5,195 bases of DNA, from assembly GCA_003242115.1 (NCBI GenBank), contig QBMP01000047.1, forward strand, positions 4,054 to 9,248. The letters run 5' to 3'. A program made the translations under genes and the position numbers. Every line of letters begins with the position of its first letter. Within the stretch, counting starts at the first letter, position 1. The notes under the pieces are model-generated. The model was not told the origin of the DNA and made no database searches. It saw nothing but the letters and a program-made list of their open reading frames with translations. Source of the DNA: Phormidesmis priestleyi. GTDB taxonomy: Bacteria; Cyanobacteriota; Cyanobacteriia; Phormidesmidales; Phormidesmidaceae. This document shows positions 1 through 5,195 of the stretch, one piece after another.

Positions 1-1
1 A

Positions 2-1987
2 GTCGAGTCGGTAGAAACGATTATGAGCCGCTTTAAAACGGGGGCGATGAGCTACGGATCGATTTCCCAAGAAGCGCATGAGACGTTAGCGATCGCCATG
101 AATCGCATCGGCGGCAAATCCAACACGGGCGAAGGCGGCGAAGACCCCGAACGCTACGTCTGGACAAATGAGCAGGGAGACTCCAAAAACAGCGCCATTA
201 AACAAGTGGCCTCAGGGCGCTTTGGCGTCAACAGCCTGTATCTATCAAAGGCCAAAGAGCTGCAAATCAAAATGGCTCAAGGCGCAAAACCCGGCGAAGG
301 CGGACAGTTGCCCGGTAAAAAAGTGTATCCGTGGATTGCCAAAGTGCGTAACTCTACGCCCGGTGTGGGCCTGATTTCGCCGCCGCCGCACCACGACATT
401 TACTCCATTGAAGATCTCGCCGAGCTGATTCATGATTTAAAGAATGCAAACCGTGAAGCGAGAATCAGCGTCAAGCTGGTGTCTGAAGTCGGCGTGGGCA
501 CCATTGCCGCTGGTGTGGCCAAAGCCCATGCCGATGTCGTACTGATTTCTGGCTTTGATGGCGGCACAGGCGCGTCACCGCAAACCTCGATTAAGCACGC
601 GGGCTTACCTTGGGAACTGGGCCTCGCGGAAACGCATCAGACCCTGGTGCTCAACAACTTGCGCAGTCGGATTGTGATTGAAACCGATGGGCAGATGAAG
701 ACTGGACGGGATGTGGCGATCGCAGCTCTCCTCGGTGCAGAAGAATTCGGCTTCTCTACCGCGCCGCTGGTCACCCTCGGCTGTATCATGATGCGCGTCT
801 GCCACCTCAACACCTGCCCGGTCGGCGTTGCTACCCAAGACCCTGAGCTGCGCAAACAGTTCAAAGGTGACCCCGCCTACGCCGCCAATTTCATGAAATT
901 TATCGCCCAAGAAACGCGAGAAATTATGGCCGAACTCGGCTTCCGTTCGCTGAATGAAATGGTGGGCCGCACCGATATTCTCGCCGCCAAGACCGCCATC
1001 GACCACTGGAAGGCCAAAGGCATTGATCTCTCGACCTTGCTGCATCAGCCTGAAGTCGGCCCCGAAGTCGGGCGTTACTGCACCGAAGCCCAAAACCACG
1101 GCCTCGAAAATTCTCTCGACATGACCCGACTGCTAGCGCTCTGTCAGCCTGCGATTAAAAAAGGCGCACCCGTCAGTGCGACTCTGCCCATTCGCAACAT
1201 TCACCGCGTTGTCGGCACCATTGTCGGCAACGAAATCACCAAAAACCACGAACAGGGCTTACCCGAAGACACCATCCGGCTGCACTTCCAAGGCACTGCT
1301 GGCCAGAGCTTTGGGGCCTTTATTCCACCCGGCATGACCCTGGAGCTAGAAGGCGACGCCAACGACTACATCGGTAAAGGACTTAGCGGCGGCAAAATTA
1401 TTCTCTATCCGGCCAAAGTCTCCACCTTTGCCGCCGCAGAGAACATTATTGCCGGTAATGTCGCCCTATACGGCGCGACTCAAGGCGAAGCCTACATCAG
1501 CGGCCGCGCAGGCGAACGCTTCTGTGTGCGCAACTCAGGCGCGATCGCCGTTGTCGAAGGCGTTGGCGACCACGGCTGCGAATACATGACTGGCGGCAAA
1601 GTCGTGATTTTGGGCGCAACGGGTCGTAACTTCGCAGCGGGCATGAGCGGCGGCGTGGCCTATGTGCTCGACACCGCAGGTGATTTTGCGACCCGCTGTA
1701 ATACCGAAATGGCGGGCCTAGAGCGAGTAGAAACCGCTGAAGAAAGCGCCGAACTACAGGCAATTGTTCAGCGCCACGCCGACTACACCGGCAGCCAACA
1801 GGCCAAAGCCCTCTTAGCCGATTGGGACAGCGCCTTGCCCCAGTTTGTTAAAGTCATGCCCCGCGACTACAAGCGCGTATTGCAACACATTCAAAAAGCC
1901 TTAGCCGACGGCCTCAGCAACGATGAAGCCATGTCAGCCGCCTTTGAAGAAAACGCCCGCGATATTTCCCGCATCAGTGGTGGTTAA
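2..1987 (+). CDS. gltB: Glutamate synthase [NAD(P)H] large subunit, C-terminal part (5' end outside window)
   Basis: GltB converts 2-oxoglutarate and glutamine to two glutamates in the cytoplasm, using electrons delivered by GltD. The reading frame is open from base 2, so the first ATG at 23 is internal, not a start. The 661 visible residues are a little under half of the usual ~1,500; the N-terminal glutamine amidotransferase and central domains are missing. Visible, numbered from base 2: the FMN-binding synthase domain with GAMSYGSIS near residue 16, the conserved Lys158 region, and the [11 protein letters not shown] loop at 183-193; the 3Fe-4S cysteines Cys261, Cys267 and Cys272 (C-x5-C-x4-C, bases 782-817); then the C-terminal GXGXG beta-helix domain, about 431-560, with repeated Gly motifs. 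The wording ([30 protein letters not shown]) fits the NAD(P)H type rather than ferredoxin GlsF, and gltD downstream agrees. The stop is TAA at 1985. No frameshift seen. Confidence 0.97.
   Translation, partial: VESVETIMSRFKTGAMSYGSISQEAHETLAIAMNRIGGKSNTGEGGEDPERYVWTNEQGDSKNSAIKQVASGRFGVNSLYLSKAKELQIKMAQGAKPGEGGQLPGKKVYPWIAKVRNSTPGVGLISPPPHHDIYSIEDLAELIHDLKNANREARISVKLVSEVGVGTIAAGVAKAHADVVLISGFDGGTGASPQTSIKHAGLPWELGLAETHQTLVLNNLRSRIVIETDGQMKTGRDVAIAALLGAEEFGFSTAPLVTLGCIMMRVCHLNTCPVGVATQDPELRKQFKGDPAYAANFMKFIAQETREIMAELGFRSLNEMVGRTDILAAKTAIDHWKAKGIDLSTLLHQPEVGPEVGRYCTEAQNHGLENSLDMTRLLALCQPAIKKGAPVSATLPIRNIHRVVGTIVGNEITKNHEQGLPEDTIRLHFQGTAGQSFGAFIPPGMTLELEGDANDYIGKGLSGGKIILYPAKVSTFAAAENIIAGNVALYGATQGEAYISGRAGERFCVRNSGAIAVVEGVGDHGCEYMTGGKVVILGATGRNFAAGMSGGVAYVLDTAGDFATRCNTEMAGLERVETAEESAELQAIVQRHADYTGSQQAKALLADWDSALPQFVKVMPRDYKRVLQHIQKALADGLSNDEAMSAAFEENARDISRISGG
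89..96. repeat. HIP1 octamer GCGATCGC
   Basis: This is an exact copy of the cyanobacterial HIP1 palindrome. Inside gltB it is read in the frame that encodes Ala-Ile-Ala. Confidence 0.9.
716..723. repeat. HIP1 octamer GCGATCGC
   Basis: Second exact HIP1 copy in gltB, again in the Ala-Ile-Ala frame, within the FMN domain just before the Fe-S cysteines. Confidence 0.9.
1541..1548. repeat. HIP1 octamer GCGATCGC
   Basis: Third exact HIP1 copy in gltB, Ala-Ile-Ala frame, in the GXGXG beta-helix domain. Confidence 0.9.
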
Positions 1988-1992
1988 GAGCG

Positions 1993-2014
1993 GCTAGAGC
2001 CTACGGATTCTAGC
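1993..2014 (+). terminator. Weak stem-loop just after gltB stop
   Basis: GCTAGA (1993-1998) and TCTAGC (2009-2014) form a perfect 6-bp stem, extendable by one G-U pair, with an 8-10 nt loop, starting five bases after the gltB stop. No T-run follows (AATATTTCAACTG), so intrinsic termination is doubtful. It may only protect the mRNA end, or be chance. Confidence 0.2.
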
Positions 2015-2037
2015 AATATTTCAACTGCCTTTTATCT

Positions 2038-2064
2038 TTCAATTAAGTAGGTAGGTTCAATTAA
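2038..2064 (+). repeat. Pair of 9-bp direct repeats TTCAATTAA
   Basis: TTCAATTAA occurs exactly at 2038-2046 and at 2056-2064, so the period is 18 bp, between gltB and the palindromic element. The spacing is a little under two helical turns, which could suit a dimeric regulator, but the A/T-rich composition makes chance likely. No function is assigned. Confidence 0.4.
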
Positions 2065-2091
2065 ACTACAGATAAAGAAGACTGATTGCAT

Positions 2092-2207
2092 TGGCCCCCC
2101 GGCCCCCGAATTCGGGGGAGGTCTCTGATCCAGAATGTCTAGATCGCTTTGCCAGAGAGGTTTTTTGACATCTTGCCTCAGAGCCCCGAGTTCGGGGACG
2201 GGGGCCA
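2092..2207. repeat. GC-rich imperfect inverted repeat, MITE-like palindromic element
   Basis: The two ends are complementary over a long distance. TGGCCCCC at 2092-2099 pairs with GGGGGCCA at 2200-2207. After a small internal loop, 2104-2117 pairs with 2184-2197 over 14 positions with a single G-U wobble. After a 5-nt bulge, CTCTGA at 2123-2128 pairs with TCAGAG at 2178-2183. This makes about 28 pairs around a ~50-nt loop. Each arm is also self-complementary: CCCCCGAATTCGGGGG (2103-2118) is a perfect 16-bp palindrome, and 2184-2197 is CCCCGA-GT-TCGGGG. Such an arrangement is typical of small palindromic repetitive elements or MITEs found between cyanobacterial genes. I see no target-site duplication and no protein-coding content. 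In RNA it would be a very strong hairpin between gltB and gltD and could limit read-through. Membership in a repeat family is inferred and cannot be shown from one copy. Confidence 0.7.
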
Positions 2208-2225
2208 GGTCAAGCAAATTTTGTT

Positions 2226-2231
2226 TACAAT
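2226..2231 (+). promoter_or_regulatory. Possible -10 box (TACAAT) for gltD
   Basis: TACAAT lies just after the palindromic element and about 105 bases before the gltD start, in an A/T-rich stretch. No acceptable -35 hexamer sits 16-18 bases upstream, and I find no GTA-N8-TAC NtcA site at the right distance. If used, the leader would contain the entire 16-bp repeat array. Confidence 0.2.
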
Positions 2232-2252
2232 TTAATTAGACTTCTCTACTTA

Positions 2253-2332
2253 TTCTCACAAAACACACTTCTCACAAAACACACTTCTCACAAAACACAC
2301 TTCTCACAAAACACACTTTTCACAGAACAGAA
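2253..2332 (+). repeat. Tandem array of a 16-bp repeat (4 exact units plus 1 degenerate) in the gltD leader
   Basis: The unit TTCTCACAAAACACAC is repeated without a single change at 2253, 2269, 2285 and 2301. A fifth, diverged unit (four substitutions) at 2317-2332 ends three bases before the gltD ATG. The array is nearly free of G on the + strand, so its RNA should be unstructured. It replaces the position where a Shine-Dalgarno sequence would be expected, and none is present. Perfect identity implies recent expansion or ongoing slippage. It may influence translation or transcription of gltD; that role is an inference. Confidence 0.95.
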
Positions 2333-2335
2333 CTC

Positions 2336-3820
2336 ATGGGAAAACCAACCGGCTTCATTGAATACCTGCGCGAAGCACCCTCAGAAACTTCGCCCAAAGA
2401 TCGCATTCGCAACTGGCAGGAGTTTCACCTGCCCATGCCTGAAGAAAATCTTCAAACCCAGGGCTCGCGCTGCATGGACTGCGGCACGCCTTTTTGCCAC
2501 ACGGGCGATATGATCAGCGGCATGGCCAGCGGCTGCCCGATTAACAATCTCATTCCCGAATGGAATGACCTGATCTATCGCGGTCTGTGGCGAGAAGCGC
2601 TAGACCGCTTGCACAAAACCAACAACTTTCCCGAATTCACTGGCAGAGTGTGCCCTGCGCCTTGCGAAGGTTTTTGCGTATTGGGCATCACCAGCCCGCC
2701 AGTAACGATCAAAAATATCGAATACTCAATTGTTGAAAAAGGCTGGGCTGAGGGCTGGATTGTGCCGAATCCGCCGACTCAACGCACGGGGAAAAAGGTG
2801 GCTGTTGTGGGCTCTGGCCCTGCTGGACTGGCTGCTGCCGATCAGCTCAACAAAGCGGGGCACTGGGTGACGGTGTATGAACGAGCAAATAGAGCGGGTG
2901 GCTTACTCACCTACGGCATCCCGAACATGAAGCTCGATAAAAACGATATCGTGCGACGGCGGTTGGATGTGCTCGAAGCCGAAGGCATTACCTTTGTGTG
3001 CAATACCGAAGTCGGCAAAGATCTACCGGCTGAAAAGCTGTTGAATGACTACGACTCAGTAATTGTCTGTACGGGATCTACCCGTCCGCGTGATTTGCCA
3101 ATTGAGGGTAGAGATCTAAAAGGTATCAACTTTGCAATGGAGTTTTTGACGGCGAATACTCAGGCCGTGCTAGACGGTAAGCCTGGTGATGACTACATTT
3201 CAACAGCGGGTAAAGATGTTGTAATTATTGGCGGCGGCGATACCGGCACTGACTGTGTGGCGACTTCTGTGCGTCATGGCTGCAAGAGCATCAATCAATT
3301 GGAGATTATGCCCAAGCCGCCGGAAGTGCGCGCTCAGAGCAATCCTTGGCCGGAGTGGCCAAAAATCTATCGCTTAGACTACGGCCAAGAGGAAGCAAAA
3401 GCCCTTTTTGGTGAAGATCCGAGAGGATATGTGACCACTGCCACCAAGTTTGAAGATGATGGTGCGGGACATGTAGCCGCTGTACATACGGTAGAAGTGC
3501 AGTGGGAGCGCGATCAAAACGGTCGCTTTACGCCGATTCACGTACCGGGCAGTGAACAGAGAATTCCGGCGCAGCAGGTGCTGTTGGCAATGGGGTTTTT
3601 GGGGCCAGAAACGCCTTTGCTAGATGCGTTGGGCCTAGAAAAAACTGAGCGCAGCAATATCAAAGCGGAGCATGAAGACTTTACGACTAACAAGCCGGGT
3701 GTGTTTGCCGCTGGGGACTGCCGGAGGGGGCAAAGTTTGATTGTGTGGGCGATTAATGAAGGGCGCGGGGTGGCGAGAGAGTGCGATCGCTATCTCATGG
3801 GCACCACCGAACTACCCTAA
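2336..3820 (+). CDS. gltD: Glutamate synthase [NAD(P)H] small subunit
   Basis: GltD oxidises NAD(P)H and feeds electrons through FAD and Fe-S clusters to GltB. The 494-residue protein is full length for the family. In order: an N-terminal Fe-S domain with Cys46, Cys49, Cys54 and Cys67 and a second group Cys106, Cys110, Cys114 (the CPAPCEGFC motif); an FAD Rossmann motif VVGSGPAG at 157-164; an NAD(P)H-binding motif IIGGGDTG at 297-304; and the C-terminal [11 protein letters not shown] at 458-468 that closes on FAD. The 12-residue gap between Cys54 and Cys67 (CHTG...GCPI) resembles the plant and cyanobacterial form, not the shorter E. coli one. The start at 2336 gives [13 protein letters not shown], the usual beginning of cyanobacterial GltD, although no Shine-Dalgarno precedes it. 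It lies 348 bp after gltB, same strand; co-transcription is uncertain because of the intervening hairpin. A HIP1 site lies near the 3' end. Confidence 0.98.
   Translation: MGKPTGFIEYLREAPSETSPKDRIRNWQEFHLPMPEENLQTQGSRCMDCGTPFCHTGDMISGMASGCPINNLIPEWNDLIYRGLWREALDRLHKTNNFPEFTGRVCPAPCEGFCVLGITSPPVTIKNIEYSIVEKGWAEGWIVPNPPTQRTGKKVAVVGSGPAGLAAADQLNKAGHWVTVYERANRAGGLLTYGIPNMKLDKNDIVRRRLDVLEAEGITFVCNTEVGKDLPAEKLLNDYDSVIVCTGSTRPRDLPIEGRDLKGINFAMEFLTANTQAVLDGKPGDDYISTAGKDVVIIGGGDTGTDCVATSVRHGCKSINQLEIMPKPPEVRAQSNPWPEWPKIYRLDYGQEEAKALFGEDPRGYVTTATKFEDDGAGHVAAVHTVEVQWERDQNGRFTPIHVPGSEQRIPAQQVLLAMGFLGPETPLLDALGLEKTERSNIKAEHEDFTTNKPGVFAAGDCRRGQSLIVWAINEGRGVARECDRYLMGTTELP
3783..3790. repeat. HIP1 octamer GCGATCGC
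   Basis: Fourth exact HIP1 copy, near the end of gltD. Unlike the gltB copies it is read as Cys-Asp-Arg, so the octamer is conserved independently of reading frame. Confidence 0.9.
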
Positions 3821-3856
3821 AAGGCATCTTTCCATAAGCGCTACTTTAATTGAAGA

Positions 3857-3884
3857 TCTCTAGTTAAAGATCTCTAACCAGAGA
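3857..3884 (+). terminator. Stem-loop downstream of gltD, possible transcript end
   Basis: Bases 3857-3866 pair with 3875-3884 (nine of ten positions) around an 8-nt loop. The same stretch holds a 10-bp direct repeat AAGATCTCTA at 3853-3862 and 3867-3876, so other foldings compete. No T-run follows, so this is not a classic intrinsic terminator. It could still mark the 3' end of the gltD mRNA. Confidence 0.25.
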
Positions 3885-3934
3885 ATCGTGCGTTGCTTGT
3901 TAGCCTCTTGTTAGTCTATGGCCACGCACGATTC
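3883..3934. repeat. 11-bp perfect inverted repeat between gltD and the toxin-antitoxin genes
   Basis: GAATCGTGCGT at 3883-3893 is the exact reverse complement of ACGCACGATTC at 3924-3934. The 30-nt interval contains an 8-bp direct repeat CTTGTTAG (3896-3903 and 3907-3914). It sits 50 bases before the antitoxin start. It could be a terminator-type hairpin for gltD (without a T-run), an operator for the toxin-antitoxin promoter, or an insertion boundary. The sequence does not decide between these. Confidence 0.6.
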
Positions 3935-3944
3935 CATCTTTAGC

Positions 3945-3961
3945 TATACTCGCTATATAGT
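3945..3961 (+). promoter_or_regulatory. Candidate promoter/operator of the toxin-antitoxin operon
   Basis: TATACT (3945-3950) and TATAGT (3956-3961) are both good -10-like hexamers 24-40 bases before the antitoxin start, and the second overlaps the palindrome CTATATAG (3953-3960). No convincing -35 box is present at normal spacing. Antitoxins usually repress their own promoter, so the palindrome is a reasonable but unproven operator. Confidence 0.35.
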
Positions 3962-3970
3962 TAACATTTT

Positions 3971-3977
3971 GGAGAAG
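3971..3977 (+). promoter_or_regulatory. Shine-Dalgarno of the antitoxin gene
   Basis: GGAGAAG lies seven bases before the ATG at 3985. It is the clearest ribosome-binding site in the window, contrasts with the SD-less gltD, and supports this start. Confidence 0.75.
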
Positions 3978-3984
3978 TTACTGG

Positions 3985-4305
3985 ATGACTGCTGTTATTT
4001 CAGAGCATATTCAAATCACTCCCGGTATTTGCGGAGGCAAGCCACGCATTGCAGGGCACCGTATCCGAGTGCAAGATATTGTGATTGCCTATGAGCATCA
4101 GGGCATGACACCTGATGAAATCGTGGATGATTATCCTGATATCAGCTTGGCAGATATCCACGCTGCCTTAGCTTACTACTACGATCATTTAGAAGAAATT
4201 CGCCAGCAAATTCGAGATAGTGAAGAATTTGTTACTAAAATGGCTGCTCAAACATCTTCGATTCTTCGTCAAAAGCTGAAGAATCGTCATGCCGAAACGA
4301 ATTAA
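3985..4305 (+). CDS. DUF433 family protein, probable antitoxin (VapB45-like)
   Basis: The 106-residue protein carries the DUF433 signature: an N-terminal ITPGICGGKPRIAGHRIRV segment (residues 11-29), followed by a predicted helix-turn-helix around 41-66 (MTPDEIVDDYPDISLADIHAAL). The C-terminal 40 residues are charged, helical-looking and Gln/Lys/Arg rich, a plausible toxin-binding tail. DUF433 proteins are commonly encoded directly before PIN-like DUF5615 nucleases and are annotated as VapB45-type antitoxins; the next gene is exactly such a partner. The start is fixed by a strong GGAGAAG seven bases upstream. The last 17 bases overlap the toxin gene in another frame, indicating translational coupling. 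By eye the two genes are more A/T rich than gltBD, consistent with an accessory origin. Autorepression is expected for the family, not shown here. Confidence 0.85.
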   Translation: MTAVISEHIQITPGICGGKPRIAGHRIRVQDIVIAYEHQGMTPDEIVDDYPDISLADIHAALAYYYDHLEEIRQQIRDSEEFVTKMAAQTSSILRQKLKNRHAETN

Positions 4306-4624
4306 GTTCCATATGGATGAAAACGTCGGCAACGCAGTCACCAAAGGAATGCGCCGTCGCGGAGTAGACGTTATTACAACATCAGAAGCAAATATGATTG
4401 GCGCTTCTGATGAAGAACAACTTGCGTTTGCGCTGTCTCAAAACCGTGTTATTTTCACACAAGATGACGATTTTTTGCGCTTACATCAAGCTACTGAACA
4501 CCATGCGGGAATTGTCTACTGCTACAAAGGTAGCCGTTCGACAGGTGAGATTATTCAAGCCCTGTATCTGATTTGGGAATGTATCTCTCCCGATGAGATT
4601 ATGGCACAAGTGGAATTCATTTAG
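4289..4624 (+). CDS. DUF5615 PIN-like protein, probable toxin RNase
   Basis: This 111-residue protein matches the DUF5615 / Mut7-C-like PIN group, taken to be metal-dependent ribonucleases and the toxin half of DUF433 pairs. The acidic residues expected of a PIN active site are present: Asp10-Glu11 in FHMDENVG, Asp41-Glu42-Glu43 in GASDEEQLAFA, and Asp59-Asp60-Asp61 in IFTQDDDFLRL. The segment GRR-like helix, ISQ-type strand and C-terminal GEIIQALYLIWECISPDE helix follow family order, and the length is normal, so it appears intact. The ATG lies inside the antitoxin gene (17-bp overlap) with GAAGAA five bases upstream, so its translation is probably coupled to and limited by the antitoxin. Cellular target (tRNA, mRNA or other) cannot be read from the sequence. 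It might instead be a non-toxic or decayed PIN protein. Confidence 0.83.
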   Translation: MPKRIKFHMDENVGNAVTKGMRRRGVDVITTSEANMIGASDEEQLAFALSQNRVIFTQDDDFLRLHQATEHHAGIVYCYKGSRSTGEIIQALYLIWECISPDEIMAQVEFI

Positions 4625-4625
4625 C

Positions 4626-4687
4626 GATTCGCAATAAACAGCACAACCCTTCAATTCTCTGTCAGAATCTCGTAGCGAATCTTTTTT
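4626..4687 (+). terminator. Candidate intrinsic terminator of the toxin-antitoxin operon
   Basis: GATTCGC at 4626-4632, two bases after the toxin stop, pairs perfectly with GCGAATC at 4675-4681, which is followed directly by six T (4682-4687). The 42-nt interval contains an inner hairpin, ATTCT (4654-4658) with AGAAT (4664-4668). The long interval makes it atypical, but the stem-plus-T-run order is right for the + strand and wrong for the - strand gene. Confidence 0.45.
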
Positions 4688-4763
4688 ACGCGCTAAACTA
4701 TTTAGAATATGAAGGCTGATGGCTGATAGATATACGGCCTAGCCTAAAGTCCAGAATCTCGTA
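4663..4763. repeat. Pair of 12-bp direct repeats CAGAATCTCGTA
   Basis: CAGAATCTCGTA occurs exactly at 4663-4674 in the intergenic terminator region and at 4752-4763 within the last codons of the - strand gene. The bases to the right of both copies also look loosely alike (GTAGC followed by a T-rich stretch). This may be the scar of a small duplication of that gene's 3' end. Confidence 0.5.
4714..4727 (+). repeat. Tandem 7-bp duplication GGCTGAT
   Basis: GGCTGAT is repeated head to tail in the gap between the convergent genes. A small stem CTAAA-CTA-TTTAG lies just before it at 4693-4705. No role is suggested. Confidence 0.5.
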
Positions 4764-5195
4764 CTTTGTAGCTGATTTCTTCGACGGGCAAGTTTTCACT
4801 ATCCCAATCTCCATAGCGTAGCTGTAACCGCTTTTCGCCCGCATAAATTGCAAATTTACCACCATAGCGCGCTGCCTCTGTGCCGAGGCTTTGAATCCTC
4901 ACCTTGCCATTAAAAACGGTTGCTCTAGCTAAGTAAATTACCAGATCATCTCGTGAGGGCCGGTTGACCGTCGTACAGGCAGTCAGGTGACCGACGCCGC
5001 GCTCGTCTATTTCTTGAGCGAGGGCAATGGCGGTATTGCGATGGCCGCGAATGGCGACAATCATCGCTGCGACAGCCATCGTAATATCAACGCCCTCATC
5101 GGTGAGAATTTGGTTGTTGGACAAATACTGAAAATTTCGTTCGCCCAGGTCGTCTCGAATGCGGCGATGAATCAGGTTTTGGGGGTGATAGTGGC
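4744..5195 (-). CDS. Hypothetical protein, C-terminal part (5' end outside window)
   Basis: The frame is open from the right edge to a TAG at 4744-4746, giving 149 complete visible codons. The only start-like codon that gives a shorter protein is a TTG at 5122-5124. The frame continues upstream of it through NLIHRRIRDDLGERNFQYL with natural composition to the edge, so that TTG is most likely an internal Leu and the real start lies outside. I do not recognise the family. The sequence begins basic and helical, passes a helical Ala-rich part (ITMAVAAMIVAIRGHRNTAIALAQ cut by charged residues, too polar to be a clear membrane segment), and ends in alternating beta-like segments with Tyr/Arg (KFAIYAGEKRLQLRYGDWD). 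No catalytic motif is evident. It looks like a soluble protein with a helical part followed by a beta part. It is convergent with the toxin-antitoxin operon. Confidence 0.8.
   Translation of the reverse strand, partial: HYHPQNLIHRRIRDDLGERNFQYLSNNQILTDEGVDITMAVAAMIVAIRGHRNTAIALAQEIDERGVGHLTACTTVNRPSRDDLVIYLARATVFNGKVRIQSLGTEAARYGGKFAIYAGEKRLQLRYGDWDSENLPVEEISYKVRDSGL

Noticed and set aside
23..25. ATG at 23 as the start of a shorter gltB
   Set aside because: The frame is open to the window edge with conserved residues before this Met, and the family places this point in the middle of the protein.
605..1099. 164-codon - strand open frame inside gltB
   Set aside because: It is antisense to the highly conserved FMN/Fe-S region of gltB and its sequence resembles no protein; it is a shadow of the GC-biased third positions.
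1497..1763. 88-codon Arg-rich - strand open frame inside gltB
   Set aside because: Low-complexity Arg/Ser composition and antisense to the GXGXG domain; it is a shadow frame.
2051..2064. NtcA-like GTA-N8-TAA
   Set aside because: The last base breaks the GTA-N8-TAC consensus, and no good -10 box lies about 22 bases downstream.
2165..2170. Perfect TTGACA -35 hexamer inside the palindromic element
   Set aside because: At 16-18 bases downstream there is only GC-rich arm sequence with no -10 box; the nearest TACAAT is 55 bases away.
2032..2217. 61-codon open frame on the - strand between gltB and gltD
   Set aside because: It runs through the palindromic element, is Pro/Gly biased by the GC-rich arms, and has no recognisable motif.
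2253..2332. CRISPR array
   Set aside because: The 16-bp units are directly adjacent without spacers, so this is a simple tandem repeat.

Overview
The window comes from a cyanobacterium. Two lines support this. The octamer GCGATCGC (HIP1), a hallmark of many cyanobacterial genomes, occurs four times (bases 89, 716, 1541, 3783) where about 0.08 is expected by chance. The glutamate synthase subunits also have the cyanobacterial/plant NADH-GOGAT sequence style. Genus cannot be fixed from the sequence; a filamentous or Leptolyngbya-like lineage is possible but unproven.

Layout: (1) bases 2-1987, + strand, the C-terminal 661 codons of gltB, the large subunit of NAD(P)H-dependent glutamate synthase, cut by the left edge. 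(2) Bases 1988-2335, a 348-bp gap holding a large GC-rich imperfect inverted repeat (2092-2207) that resembles a small palindromic repetitive element, then four exact 16-bp tandem repeats plus a decayed fifth (2253-2332) that end three bases before the next start codon. (3) Bases 2336-3820, gltD, the complete small subunit. (4) Bases 3821-3984, a gap with two potential hairpins, including an 11-bp perfect inverted repeat, and the presumed promoter of the next operon. (5) Bases 3985-4624, two overlapping small genes forming a DUF433 antitoxin / DUF5615 PIN-like toxin pair. (6) Bases 4625-4743, a candidate terminator and short repeats. (7) Bases 4744-5195, - strand, the 3' part of an unrecognised conserved-looking gene that runs off the right edge.

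GltB and GltD together make the GOGAT half of the GS-GOGAT cycle. GltD oxidises NAD(P)H on FAD and passes electrons through Fe-S clusters to FMN on GltB, where 2-oxoglutarate plus glutamine-derived ammonia becomes glutamate. The toxin-antitoxin pair is a separate transcription unit, probably accessory, inserted between this housekeeping locus and a convergent gene. The window is mostly ordinary. The parts that deserve a second look are the repeat-built gltD leader, the palindromic element between gltB and gltD, and the toxin-antitoxin module with its flanking inverted repeats. I see no clear new multi-gene system.
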